Shown in pieces: positions 35,484-44,441 of a stretch of 64,000 nucleotides of DNA (positions are counted from its first letter, which is position 1; each line of letters begins with the position of its first letter). The DNA is from Actinomycetospora cinnamomea (GTDB taxonomy: Bacteria; Actinomycetota; Actinomycetes; Mycobacteriales; Pseudonocardiaceae), in NCBI RefSeq assembly GCF_003096675.1, contig NZ_QEKW01000004.1, positions 310,001-374,000 on the forward strand, read 5' to 3'. The position numbers were made by a program, and so were the translations under genes. The notes under the pieces are model-generated. The model did not search any database. It was not told the DNA's origin and saw only the letters and a list, made by a program, of their open reading frames with translations.

Positions 35484-35530
35484 GCAGCGAACGCGCTGTT
35501 CGCTGCTTCTATGCGCGCGAACTCCCCGCT
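35484..35530 (-). repeat. Dispersed palindromic repeat, copy B
   Basis: The sequence contains GCAGCGAAC (35484-35492) and GTTCGCTGC (35498-35506), a perfect 9-bp stem with a 5-base loop, followed by a conserved tail to 35530. Read on the minus strand it matches the copies at 40821-40867 and 57490-57532 with only a few changes. It follows the NYN gene stop, so it may act as a terminator. Confidence 0.75.
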
Positions 35531-35550
35531 CGCGCCGGGCCGGGGTGGGC

Positions 35551-35556
35551 CAGGAT
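35551..35556 (+). promoter_or_regulatory. -10 element CAGGAT, leaderless start
   Basis: CAGGAT ends seven bases before GTG 35564, in the same geometry as the other leaderless starts. It overlaps the upstream in-frame ATG at 35555, which argues that GTG 35564 is the real start. Confidence 0.45.
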
Positions 35557-35563
35557 GGGCGCC

Positions 35564-36883
35564 GTGAGCACAGCGCGCCGCCTGCACGCCCCGGTGGTCC
35601 TGCCCTGCGACGAGGACATGACGGTGCTGCGCGACGCCGTGGTCGACGTGGACGACGACGGGCGGATCGCCCACGTCGGACCGGCGGACGCGGCGCCGGC
35701 CACCGACGCACCGGTGACGCAGCTCGCGGGTCTGGTGATGCCTGGCCTGGTCAACGCCCACGCCCACACCCCGCTGACGGTCCTGCGGGGGCTGGGGGGT
35801 GACCTGCCGCTGATGCGCTGGCTGCTCGAGGTCGTCTGGCCCGCGGAGGCCCGGCTCGGGGGCGCCGACGTGCGCGCGGGGATGCTCGCCGGGTCGGCGG
35901 AGATGCTGCGCGGCGGGGTCACCACCTCCGCCGAGATGTACTTCCAGAGCGAGCACGTGGTCGAGGCCGTGCTGGAGATCGGGTCCCGTGTCGTGCTGAC
36001 CCCGGGGATCATCACCGCGCCCGGCATGGAGCGCCTCGGCACCTGGCAGCAGATGCGCGACGCGATCACCCGCTGGATCGACGCCGACGGCCTGCGGTTC
36101 GGGCCCGGCGAGCGGATCGAGCTGGGCTACGGCCCGCACGCCGCGTACACGTTGCCGACCGAGGCGATCGTCACCACGGCCGCGTTGGCCCGGGAGCGCG
36201 GCGCGCTGATGCACCTGCACGTCGCCGAGGCGCCGGGCGAGGACGACGCGGTGCGCGCCGAGTTCGGCTCGGTGCCCGCGATGCTCGAGGCGACCGGCTC
36301 GCTGGGTGGACGGGTGCTCGCCGCGCACGCCATCCAGCTCTCCGACGACGACATCGCCATCCTCGCCCGCCACGACGTCGCCGTCGCCCACTGCCCGGGG
36401 TCGAACGCGAAGCTCGCCGCGGGCGTGGCGCGGCTGACCGACCTGCGCGCCGCGGGCATCCGGCTCGGCCTGGGCACCGACTCGCCGGCGTCCAACGACG
36501 ACCTCGACCTGTGGGAGGAGCAGCGCCTCGCGTCGCTGTTCGCCCGCCAGCGCGGGGCCGACGCCACCGCGCTCACCGCCTCCGGGGCGCTGGCCCTGGC
36601 CACGCGGGAGGGCGCCCGCGCGCTCGGCCGCGACGACCTCGGCGTGCTGGCCCCCGGCGCCTGGGCCGACCTCGTGCACGTCGCGCTGGACGACGCGTCG
36701 TTCGTCGACCCCGACGACGACGTCCAGCTGATCTCCAACCTCGTGTGGGCGGCGGGGTCCCGCGGCGTGCGCGACGTCTGGGTGGCGGGCGAGCAGGTCC
36801 TCGGCGACGGCGTGCCCACACGGGTCGATCCCGGCGAGGTGCTCGCCGGGGCCCGGCGCGTGGCGGCGAAGGTCAAGGCCTGA
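35564..36883 (+). CDS. Amidohydrolase, SAH/MTA deaminase-like
   Basis: A 439-aa metal-dependent hydrolase of the TrzN/SAH deaminase type. The metal site is visible as MPGLVNAHAHTPLT (HxH), MHLHVAEAPGE, LAAHAIQLSDDD and GLGTDSPASND (Asp). Such enzymes deaminate adenosine-type substrates such as 5'-methylthioadenosine or S-adenosylhomocysteine, or act on related ring substrates. The substrate here is inferred only. The start is placed at GTG 35564 because the ATG nine bases upstream lies inside the -10-like CAGGAT. It is convergent with the SulP gene. Confidence 0.88.
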   Translation: MSTARRLHAPVVLPCDEDMTVLRDAVVDVDDDGRIAHVGPADAAPATDAPVTQLAGLVMPGLVNAHAHTPLTVLRGLGGDLPLMRWLLEVVWPAEARLGGADVRAGMLAGSAEMLRGGVTTSAEMYFQSEHVVEAVLEIGSRVVLTPGIITAPGMERLGTWQQMRDAITRWIDADGLRFGPGERIELGYGPHAAYTLPTEAIVTTAALARERGALMHLHVAEAPGEDDAVRAEFGSVPAMLEATGSLGGRVLAAHAIQLSDDDIAILARHDVAVAHCPGSNAKLAAGVARLTDLRAAGIRLGLGTDSPASNDDLDLWEEQRLASLFARQRGADATALTASGALALATREGARALGRDDLGVLAPGAWADLVHVALDDASFVDPDDDVQLISNLVWAAGSRGVRDVWVAGEQVLGDGVPTRVDPGEVLAGARRVAAKVKA

Positions 36884-36901
36884 CGGCGCCGGCCCTCGTC
36901 C

Positions 36902-38662
36902 TCAGAGCACCCCGCTGAGGTCCGTCCGCGCGGGCTCGGCGGGAGAGCGGAGCGGGCTGCGGCCGCCGGGGTCCACGACCTCGACCGCGGCCGCGACGTC
37001 GCGGTGCACGGCGCCGACCGCGGTGAACGCCGGCCACACCTCGGCGCGGGCGAGCAGGTCGCGGACCGGGCCGCGCACGGTCGCCAGGTGCAGGGCCACG
37101 CCGCGGTCGGCGAGCCGCTCGCGCAGCGCGTCGAGGGCGTGCGCGCCGTCGGTGTCGGTGTCGCTGACCGCCGACGCGTCGAGCACGACCGCGCGCAGGT
37201 CGGGGCGGTCCTCGACGATGCCGGTCACCTGGTCGGTCAGCCGCTCGGCGTTGGCGAAGTAGAGCGGCCCGTCGACCCGCAGCAGCAGGACCGCGGGGTC
37301 GGTGAGCACCTCGTAGCGGGCGGTGTTGCGGTAGACGGCGCTGCCGGGGACCCGGCCGAGCTCGGCGGTGTGCGGACGCGCCGAGCGCCAGAGGAACACG
37401 GCGAGGCTGAAGACCACCCCGGCGGCCAGGCCCGGCTCGACCCCGAGGGTCAGGGTCGCGGCGAACGTGAGCAGGACCGCGACGCCGTCGCTGCGCCGGG
37501 TGCGCCACGCGGAGACGGCGGAGGCACGGTCCACGAGCCCGAGGACCGCGACGACGACCACCGCGGCGAGCACCGCGCTCGGCAGGTGGAAGAACAGCGG
37601 CGTCAGCACCAGCGCGGTCACGGCCACGACGAGCGCGGCCACGAGGGACGCGACCGGGGTGCGGGCCCCGGCCTGGAAGCTCACGGCGCTGCGCGAGAAC
37701 CCGCCGGCCACCGGGAACGCCTGGAACACCCCCGCCGCGGCGTTGGCCGCACCGACGGCGATCAGCTCCTGGTTCGGGTCGACCCGCTGGCCCGCCTTCG
37801 CGGCGAGCGCCTTCGCGACCGCGATCCCCTCCATGTAGGCGACGAGCGCGATGGCCGCGGCGGACGGGGCGAGGGCGGTGAGGTCGGCGACCGCGAGCGG
37901 CGGGACCACCGGCGCGGGCAGCCCGGCGGGCACCGTCTCCAGGATGCGGACCCCGCGCTCGCCGAGGCCGGCCAGCGCGCTCACCGCGGTGGCCACCACG
38001 ACCACCAGCAGCGGCCCCGGCAGGCGCGGGACGAAGCGCCGAAGGACCAGCAGCGCGGCGACGCTGCCGAGCCCGACGAGGGCCGTCAGTCCCTGCGTCG
38101 TCCCCAGCGCGCCCGCCACCGAGGTGACGATCCCGACGAAGTCCTCGGCGCGCGGGATGCGCAGCCCGAGCAGGTCCTTCAGCTGGCTGGCCGCGATGAC
38201 CAGGGCCGCCGCGGAGGTGAAGCCGGAGAGCACCGAGTGGGACAGGAAGCTCACGAGCACACCGAGACGGAGCGCGCCGAGCAGCAGCTGGAGGGCCCCG
38301 ACCATGAGCGCGAGCAGGCCGGCGAGGGCCGCGTAGCGCCACGGGTCGCCGGCGGCGAGCGGGGCGAGGGCGGTGCTGGTGAGCAGCGCCGTGATCGCCA
38401 CCGGCCCGACCGCGAGCGCCCCCGAGGTGCCGAGCAGCGCGTAGACCACCACCGGCACGATCGCCGCGTAGAGGCCCGCGACCGGCGGCAGCCCGGCGAG
38501 GCTCGCGTAGGCCATGCTCTGGGGGACGAGCATGACGGCGACGGTGAGCCCCGCGACGGCGTCGGTGCGCAGCGACGCGCGGTCCGAGCGGCGCACGAAG
38601 CCGACGAGGGGGACCAGCCGCTCGAGGAGAGGGGTCCGGGCGGCCCGTCGCGGCGTGGTCAT
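36902..38662 (-). CDS. SulP-family anion transporter with STAS domain
   Basis: A 586-aa SulP/SLC26 transporter. About 11-12 hydrophobic helices cover residues 30-420 (LTVAVMLVPQSMAYASLAGLPPVAGLY is the family hallmark region). A cytoplasmic STAS domain (about 430-555) follows, with VVLDASAVSDTDTDG near the usual phospho-Ser/Asp loop. The substrate could be sulfate, bicarbonate or dicarboxylate. No linked carbonic anhydrase or sulfate gene is visible, so it is not assigned. ATG 38662 lies behind GAGACGCC, a weak site. Confidence 0.92.
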   Translation of the reverse strand: MTTPRRAARTPLLERLVPLVGFVRRSDRASLRTDAVAGLTVAVMLVPQSMAYASLAGLPPVAGLYAAIVPVVVYALLGTSGALAVGPVAITALLTSTALAPLAAGDPWRYAALAGLLALMVGALQLLLGALRLGVLVSFLSHSVLSGFTSAAALVIAASQLKDLLGLRIPRAEDFVGIVTSVAGALGTTQGLTALVGLGSVAALLVLRRFVPRLPGPLLVVVVATAVSALAGLGERGVRILETVPAGLPAPVVPPLAVADLTALAPSAAAIALVAYMEGIAVAKALAAKAGQRVDPNQELIAVGAANAAAGVFQAFPVAGGFSRSAVSFQAGARTPVASLVAALVVAVTALVLTPLFFHLPSAVLAAVVVVAVLGLVDRASAVSAWRTRRSDGVAVLLTFAATLTLGVEPGLAAGVVFSLAVFLWRSARPHTAELGRVPGSAVYRNTARYEVLTDPAVLLLRVDGPLYFANAERLTDQVTGIVEDRPDLRAVVLDASAVSDTDTDGAHALDALRERLADRGVALHLATVRGPVRDLLARAEVWPAFTAVGAVHRDVAAAVEVVDPGGRSPLRSPAEPARTDLSGVL

Positions 38663-38824
38663 GGCGTCTCCGGTTCCTCACGGGGAGCAGGACACGCTTA
38701 TTGTTCCTACATTTTGTCGGCGACGGCGTGGGCCGAAGGTCCCGGAACCGCGGGCCACCCGGCGCCGATCCGGGATCGGGGGGAACCGTCGGGTCAGGCG
38801 GTGCGTCCGGCCGGGATGCGTGGC

Positions 38825-38830
38825 TAGTGT
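38825..38830 (+). promoter_or_regulatory. -10 element TAGTGT, leaderless start
   Basis: TAGTGT ends eight bases before ATG 38839. The intervening bases are CGCCCCCC with no Shine-Dalgarno. A leaderless transcript of the acyl-CoA synthetase gene is likely. Confidence 0.55.
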
Positions 38831-38838
38831 CGCCCCCC

Positions 38839-40728
38839 ATGAGTGGCGAGTACCGGCGCGCGTACGACCGCAGCATGACCGACCCGGACGGCTTCTGGCG
38901 CGAGGCCGCGGTGCTGATCGACTGGTACCGCGAGCCCGAGACGATCATGGACACCTCGGCGCTGCCGTTCTCACGGTGGTTCGCCGGCGGCGAGCTCAAC
39001 ACCTGCCACAACGCGCTGGACCGCCACGTGGAGGCCGGCCGCGGCGACCAGGTCGCGCTGATCCACGACTCCCCGGTGACGGACGACCGGCAGCGGTTCA
39101 CCTACCGCGAGCTGCGGGACGAGGTGGCGCGCTTCGCCGGGGTGCTGCGCTCGGTCGGCGTCGACAAGGGCGACCGCGTGATCATCTACATGCCGATGGT
39201 CCCGCAGGCGGCCATCGCGATGCTCGCCTGCGCGCGGCTCGGGGCGATCCACTCCGTGGTGTTCGGCGGCTTCGCCGCCCGCGAGCTCGCCGTGCGCATC
39301 GACGATGCCCAGCCGTCGGCGATCGTCAGCGCGTCCTGCGGCATCGAGGGCAAGCGGGTGATCGAGTACAAGCCGCTGCTCGACAAGGCCATCGAGCTGT
39401 CCTCGCACGACCCCGGCCGCTCGATCGTCCTCCAGCGCCCGCAGGCCGAGGCCACGATGACCGAGCGGGACCTCGACTGGGCCGAGGCGATGCGCGACGC
39501 CGAGCCGGTCGAGTGCGTCCCGGTCGCGGCGACCGACCCGCTCTACGTCCTGTACACCTCGGGCACCACCGGCAAGCCGAAGGGCGTCCAGCGCGACAAC
39601 GGCGGGCACGCCGTGGCGCTGCGGTGGTCGATGGAGAACGTCTACGACGTCGGGCCCGGCGAGGTCATGTTCACCGCCTCCGACGTCGGCTGGGTCGTCG
39701 GGCACTCCTACATCGTCTACGCGCCGCTGCTCACGGGGGCGACGACGGTGCTCTACGAGGGCAAGCCGGTCGGCACGCCCGACGCGGGCCAGTTCTGGCG
39801 GGTGGTCCAGGAGCACCGGGTCAAGGCGCTGTTCACCGCGCCCACCGCCTTCCGCGGCATCAAGAAGGAGGACCCGGAGGCGTCGTACCTGGAGCAGTAC
39901 GACATCTCCAGTCTCGAGACGCTCTTCCTCGCCGGCGAGCGGCTGGACCCCGAGACCTGGACGTGGGCCTCGGAGAAGCTCGGCATCCCGGTGGTCGACC
40001 ACTGGTGGCAGACCGAGACGGGCTGGCCGATCGCGGCGAACCTGCGCGGCCTCGAGCCGATGGAGCTCAAGGCCGGCTCGCCGTCGGTGATCGTGCCCGG
40101 CTACCAGGTGGAGATCCTCGACGTCGACGGCACCGTTCTGCCGCACGGCGAGGAGGGCGCGATCACGATCAAGCTGCCGCTGCCGCCGGGCTGCCTGCAG
40201 ACGCTGTGGAACGACGACGAGCGCTTCCGCGAGTCGTACATGAGCCGCTACGAGGGCTACTACCTCACCGGCGACGGCGGCTACCTCGACGAGGACGGCT
40301 ACCTCTACGTCATGGGTCGCACCGACGACGTCATCAACGTCGCCGGCCACCGCCTGTCGACGGGTTCGATGGAGGAGGTGCTCTCCAATCACCCCGACGT
40401 CGCCGAGTGCGCGGTCATCGGCGTGCACGACGCGATGAAGGGCCAGGTGCCCCGGGGGTTCGTGGTGCTCAAGGCCGGGGTGGAGCGCGAGGAGTCCGAG
40501 CTCTCCGCGGAGCTCGTGAGGATGGTCCGCGACGAGGTCGGGGCCGTGGCGTCGTTCAAGGACGTCGCCGTCGTCCCCGCCCTGCCCAAGACCCGCTCGG
40601 GCAAGGTGCTGCGCAAGACCATGCGCGGCATCGCCGACGGCGCCGACGAGGCCGTCCCGTCGACCATCGACGACGCGAGCGTGCTCGACACCCTCCGCCC
40701 CGTCCTCCAGAAGGGCCCGGGCGCCTGA
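38839..40728 (+). CDS. prpE: Propionyl-CoA synthetase-like acyl-CoA ligase
   Basis: A 629-aa AMP-forming acyl-CoA synthetase of the acetyl/propionyl type. The N-terminal YRRAYDRSMTDPDGFW and DWYRE fit PrpE. The AMP-binding loop YTSGTTGKPKG starts near residue 238. HWWQTETGWP, YYLTGDGG and DDVINVAGHRL follow. The regulatory Lys lies in TRSGKVLRKTMR (Lys 589), the site acetylated and deacetylated by sirtuins in this family. It activates propionate or a similar short acid to its CoA ester. A sirtuin is encoded at 25285. Transcription looks leaderless, and a pair of palindromic repeats follows the stop. Confidence 0.9.
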   Translation: MSGEYRRAYDRSMTDPDGFWREAAVLIDWYREPETIMDTSALPFSRWFAGGELNTCHNALDRHVEAGRGDQVALIHDSPVTDDRQRFTYRELRDEVARFAGVLRSVGVDKGDRVIIYMPMVPQAAIAMLACARLGAIHSVVFGGFAARELAVRIDDAQPSAIVSASCGIEGKRVIEYKPLLDKAIELSSHDPGRSIVLQRPQAEATMTERDLDWAEAMRDAEPVECVPVAATDPLYVLYTSGTTGKPKGVQRDNGGHAVALRWSMENVYDVGPGEVMFTASDVGWVVGHSYIVYAPLLTGATTVLYEGKPVGTPDAGQFWRVVQEHRVKALFTAPTAFRGIKKEDPEASYLEQYDISSLETLFLAGERLDPETWTWASEKLGIPVVDHWWQTETGWPIAANLRGLEPMELKAGSPSVIVPGYQVEILDVDGTVLPHGEEGAITIKLPLPPGCLQTLWNDDERFRESYMSRYEGYYLTGDGGYLDEDGYLYVMGRTDDVINVAGHRLSTGSMEEVLSNHPDVAECAVIGVHDAMKGQVPRGFVVLKAGVEREESELSAELVRMVRDEVGAVASFKDVAVVPALPKTRSGKVLRKTMRGIADGADEAVPSTIDDASVLDTLRPVLQKGPGA

Positions 40729-40740
40729 GGCTCGCCCGAC

Positions 40741-40793
40741 GGAGCGAACGCGCTGTTCGCTGCTTCTAGGCGTACGAACGGCGCGTTCGCTCC
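40741..40793. repeat. Dispersed palindromic repeat, copy C (composite)
   Basis: GGAGCGAACGCGC (40741-40753) and GCGCGTTCGCTCC (40781-40793) are perfectly complementary arms of 13 bp. A second inner hairpin AGCGAAC/GTTCGCT lies at 40743-40761. On the minus strand the segment CTAGAAGCAGCGAACAGCGC matches the other family members. It follows the prpE stop by 12 bases and faces copy D in opposite orientation. Confidence 0.75.
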
Positions 40794-40820
40794 GACGCGG
40801 CCCGCGCCGGTCTGGTGATC

Positions 40821-40867
40821 AACGGGGACTTCGCGCGCGTAGAAGCAGCGAACAGCGCGTTCGCTGC
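40821..40867 (+). repeat. Dispersed palindromic repeat, copy D
   Basis: The first 43 bases (40821-40863) are identical to 57490-57532. It ends in a perfect 9-bp stem GCAGCGAAC/GTTCGCTGC (40845-40867) with loop AGCGC. It lies between the convergent prpE and SDR genes in inverted orientation to copy C, so together they could end transcription from both sides. Confidence 0.85.
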
Positions 40868-40946
<79 letters not shown>

Positions 40947-40949
<3 letters not shown>

Positions 40950-41792
40950 GCGCTCGTCGGGCGGGAAGTCCGCGGCGACGGCGACGTCGCGCCAGGCCGC
41001 GGCCTCGTCGATGCGCTGCTGCCACAGCCGCGGGGCCAGATCGGCGGCCATCTCGCCGAGCAGCAGGCGCCGGGGCGGGTCGTCGCTGTCGACGACGCGC
41101 ACCATCGCCTCGCCCGCGCGCCGCGGATCCCCGGGCTGGGTGAACGCCGCCGAGCCGTCCATGGCCGCCCGGCGGGGCCCGAGGACGTCGTCGTAGGCGT
41201 GCATCGGGGTCGCGCGCTCCATGCTCGTGCCGTTCCAGTCGGTGCGGAACGGGCCGGGCTCGACGATGGTCACCCGGATCCCGAACGGTGCGACCTCCTG
41301 CGCGAGCGACTCGCTCAGCCCCTCGAGGCCCCACTTGGTCGCGTGGTAGAGCCCGGTGTTCGGGAAGGCGCCGACGCCGCCGACGCTCGAGATCGGCAGC
41401 AGGTGCCCGCGGCGCTGGGCGCGCATGGTCGGCAGCACCGCCTGCAGCGACCACAGCGCCCCGAACAGGTTCACCTCGACCTGGCGGCGCGCCTGCTCCT
41501 CGGTGACCTCCTCGACGCCGCCGGCCAGCCCGTAGCCGGCGTTGGCGACGAGCACGTCGATCCGGCCCGTCTCGGCGGCGACCTGGTTGACCACCGCGAA
41601 CACGGCGTCGCGGTCGGTGACGTCGAGGTCGCGGGTCAGCAGCCGGTCGCCGTGCCCGCGGGCGAGGTCGTCGAGGGTGCCGGCGTCGCGTGCCGTCGCC
41701 ACCACCCGGTCCCCGGCCGCGAGGACGGCCTCCACGAGGGCGCGGCCGAGGCCACGGGACGCGCCGGTCACCAGCCAGGTGCGATCGCTCAT
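40947..41792 (-). CDS. Short-chain dehydrogenase/reductase
   Basis: A 281-aa classical SDR. The NAD(P) motif TGASRGLGRA (residues 9-18), the structural motif VANAGYG, the catalytic Ser (ISSVGG) and YHATK (YxxxK) are all intact. The substrate is unknown; the C-terminal extension (RLWQQRIDEAAAWRDVA) resembles subgroup oxidoreductases with broad substrate range. It appears monocistronic, with a G-rich tandem repeat and palindromes downstream. Confidence 0.92.
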
Positions 41793-41837
41793 GGCCCCCG
41801 GGTGCCCAGAGCCGCTCCCGCTACGCGGCTCGGGATC

Positions 41838-41893
41838 GACGTCTCAGCAGCGACGTCTCAGCAGCGACGTCTCAGCAGCGACGTCTCAGCAGC
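41838..41893 (-). repeat. Four 14-bp tandem repeats at the ybdD end
   Basis: Four perfect units of GACGTCTCAGCAGC (as read on the + strand) at 41838, 41852, 41866 and 41880. The leftward small gene ends within the unit at 41880-41893, which supplies its TGA stop. The rest forms its 3' untranslated region. Confidence 0.92.
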
Positions 41894-42077
41894 AGCGCCC
41901 CTGCGGGTGACGCTCCTGATGGTCGACGTGGGCCCGCCAGAACTCGCGCTCGCCCATCGGCGGGTGGGTGTGGCCTCCCCGGTGGTGGGCGGCGAGGTAG
42001 CGCTCGTAGGCGTCCGCGCCGACGACGCCCCGGAACCACCACGCGCAGCCGCGCCAGGCCCGCACCAGCGCCTCCAT
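41886..42077 (-). CDS. YbdD/YjiX-family small protein (CstA partner)
   Basis: A 63-aa protein of the YbdD/YjiX (DUF466) family, which is encoded next to cstA in many bacteria. Family marks are WWFRGVVGADAYERYLAAHH, then PPMGEREFWRAHVDHQ, and the C-terminus ending Cys-Cys (GRCC). The E. coli relative ends the same way. It is needed with the transporter for uptake function in the studied systems. Its ATG shares one base with the cstA stop (TGATG). The stop codon lies in a 14-bp tandem array. Confidence 0.85.
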   Translation of the reverse strand: MEALVRAWRGCAWWFRGVVGADAYERYLAAHHRGGHTHPPMGEREFWRAHVDHQERHPQGRCC

Positions 42078-44344
42078 CAGTGGCCGCCGGTGCGTGACGG
42101 CGCCCCGACCTCGGCCAGCCACCGCTTCTCCAGTTCCTTCTCGGCGGCCTGCGGGACCAGGCCCGACGGGGCGTAGATCCGCGACGGGACGGCCTCCCGC
42201 TCGGCGCTCGGGAACCCGCCCGCCCGGACCGAGCGCAGCGCGGCCAGCGCGGCGGCGGTGATGACCACCAGCGTGAGCACGAGGAACACGATCGACAGGG
42301 TGCCCTGGATGAACGTGTTCCGGACGACCGCCTCCATCTGCTCGGGCGTCTTCGCCGCACCCATGCTCGTGCGTCCCTGGGCGATGGCGTCCCGGTAGGC
42401 GAAGTGCTGCGCCCAGTACCCCACCCCGGGCGTCGGAGAGAAGATCTTGTACAGCGATGCCGTCACCGTGATGACCGCGACGGCGACGAGCGGCACCAGC
42501 ACGATCCACAGGTAGCGGACGGTGCCGCGGCGGGCGACGATCGCGAGGCACACCGCCAGGGCGATGGCCGCGAGCAGCTGGTTGGCGATGCCGAACAGCG
42601 GGAAGAGCGTGTTGATCCCGCCCAGGGGATCGGTGACGCCCATGATCAGGATGCCGCCCCAGGCGCCACACATCACGAGCGTCCCGATCCACACCCCGGG
42701 GCGCCACGACATGTCCCGGAACTTCGGGACGACGGTGCCCACCGCGTCCTGGAGCATGAAGCGCGCCACCCGGGTGCCCGCGTCGACCGCGGTGAGGATG
42801 AACAGCGCCTCGAACATGATCGCGAAGTGGTACCAGAAGCTCATCAACGCGGCGCCGCCGAAGAACTGGGCCAGGATGTTGGCCAGGCCGAGCGCGAGGG
42901 TCGGCGCGCCGCCGGTGCGCGAGACGATGCTCTGCTCGCCGACCGCCTGGGCGGTGCCGGCGAGCACGTCCGGCGTGATGTTCACCCCGGCGAGCCCCAG
43001 CGAGTTGACCCACAGCGCCGCCGTCTCCACGGTGCCGCCGGTGGCGGCCGTGGGAGCGTTCATGGCGAAGTAGATGCCGCGGTCGATCGACACCGCGGCG
43101 ACCAGCGCCATGATCGCGACGAACGACTCCATGAGCATGCCGCCGTAGCCGATGAAGCGCGTCTGGCGCTCCTTCTCGACGAGCTTCGGGGTGGTGCCCG
43201 ACGAGATCAGCGCGTGGAACCCCGACAGCGCGCCGCAGGCGATCGTCACGAACAGGAACGGGAACAGCGGCCCCGGCACGACGGGGCCCCCGGCGGGGTC
43301 GCCGGCGAACTCGCTCCACGCCGGGGCCATGACGTCCGGGCGGACCACGATGACCGCGACCGCCAGCAGCACGATCGTCCCGATCTTCATGAAGGTCGAG
43401 AGGTAGTCGCGCGGCGCGAGGAGCATCCAGACCGGCAGGACCGCGGCGACCACACCGTAGATCACCACGCCCCACGCGAGGGTCGTGCGGTCGAACGTGA
43501 ACCACTCGGCGAGGCCGCTCTCGGCGACCCATCCGCCGGCGACGATGGCCAGCAGCAGCAGCGCGACGCCGATCGCCGAGACCTCGCCGACCTTCCCCGG
43601 TCGCAGGTAGCGCAGGTAGAAGCCCATGAACAGCGCGATCGGCACGGTCATCGCCACCGAGAACACGCCCCACGGGCTCTCGCCCAGCGCCTGCACGACC
43701 ACCAGGGCCAGCACGGCGATCAGGATGATCATGATCGCGAGCGTCGCGACGACCGCCGCGGCGCCCCCGACGCGTCCGAGCTCGTCACGGGCCATCGCCG
43801 CGAGCGAGCGCCCGCCGCGGCGCATCGAGAAGAACAGCACCAGGTAGTCCTGCACGGCGCCGGCGAGCACCACGCCGACGACGATCCAGATGGTCCCGGG
43901 CAGATAGCCCATCTGGGCGGCGAGGACGGGTCCGACGAGCGGGCCGGCGCCAGCGATCGCGGCGAAGTGGTGCCCGTAGAGCACGCGCCGGTCGGTGGGC
44001 ACGAAGTCCTGGCCGTTCTCGGCGTACTCGGCGGGGGTGGCCCGCCGGTCGTCGGGGCGCAGGAGCTTGCGCTCGATGTACGTCGAGTAGAAGCGGTAGG
44101 CGATGAGGTAGGTGCACACCGCGGCGAACACGAACCAGATCGCGTTGACCGTCTCGCCGCGGATGAGCGCGAGCATCACCCAGCCCAGACCGCCCAGCAG
44201 GGCGATCGCGGTCCAGGTCGCGATCCGCAGCGGCGTCCAGCGCCGGCGCTGCTCGTCGAGCACCTCGTCGTCCACCCCGGCGGGCGGCAGTTCCTGCTGG
44301 TCCGGGCCGGCGGTCCCGCCGGCACCCGGAGACGTCGTCGTCAT
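42077..44344 (-). CDS. cstA: CstA-family peptide/pyruvate transporter
   Basis: A 755-aa carbon-starvation protein CstA. About 16-18 membrane helices are visible. The conserved head is FYSTYIERKLL, NGQDFVPTDRRVLYGHHFAAIAGAGPLVGP in outline (positions 43920-44040). Other markers are CGALSGFHALISSGTTPK and INTLFPLFGIANQLLAAIAL. CstA proteins import peptides or pyruvate under carbon limitation. ATG 44344 follows GCGGGGGG. The upstream frame has an alternative ATG that I reject because the acidic head is poorly conserved. It is coupled to the YbdD-like gene. Confidence 0.93.
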   Translation of the reverse strand: MTTTSPGAGGTAGPDQQELPPAGVDDEVLDEQRRRWTPLRIATWTAIALLGGLGWVMLALIRGETVNAIWFVFAAVCTYLIAYRFYSTYIERKLLRPDDRRATPAEYAENGQDFVPTDRRVLYGHHFAAIAGAGPLVGPVLAAQMGYLPGTIWIVVGVVLAGAVQDYLVLFFSMRRGGRSLAAMARDELGRVGGAAAVVATLAIMIILIAVLALVVVQALGESPWGVFSVAMTVPIALFMGFYLRYLRPGKVGEVSAIGVALLLLAIVAGGWVAESGLAEWFTFDRTTLAWGVVIYGVVAAVLPVWMLLAPRDYLSTFMKIGTIVLLAVAVIVVRPDVMAPAWSEFAGDPAGGPVVPGPLFPFLFVTIACGALSGFHALISSGTTPKLVEKERQTRFIGYGGMLMESFVAIMALVAAVSIDRGIYFAMNAPTAATGGTVETAALWVNSLGLAGVNITPDVLAGTAQAVGEQSIVSRTGGAPTLALGLANILAQFFGGAALMSFWYHFAIMFEALFILTAVDAGTRVARFMLQDAVGTVVPKFRDMSWRPGVWIGTLVMCGAWGGILIMGVTDPLGGINTLFPLFGIANQLLAAIALAVCLAIVARRGTVRYLWIVLVPLVAVAVITVTASLYKIFSPTPGVGYWAQHFAYRDAIAQGRTSMGAAKTPEQMEAVVRNTFIQGTLSIVFLVLTLVVITAAALAALRSVRAGGFPSAEREAVPSRIYAPSGLVPQAAEKELEKRWLAEVGAPSRTGGH

Positions 44345-44441
44345 CGTGACCCCCCGCTCCCGATCGGTCACGAGGAGCATAGGTCGGTGGACACGATTGT
44401 GTCGTCCGTGTGAAGTGACGTCCCGGACGCCCGGGGTCGAG

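Noticed and set aside
40821-40867. LexA/SOS box in the repeat core (GAAC...GTTC)
   Set aside because: The arms are separated by five bases, not the four of the actinobacterial SOS box. The same core recurs after stop codons, so a repeat or terminator explains it better.
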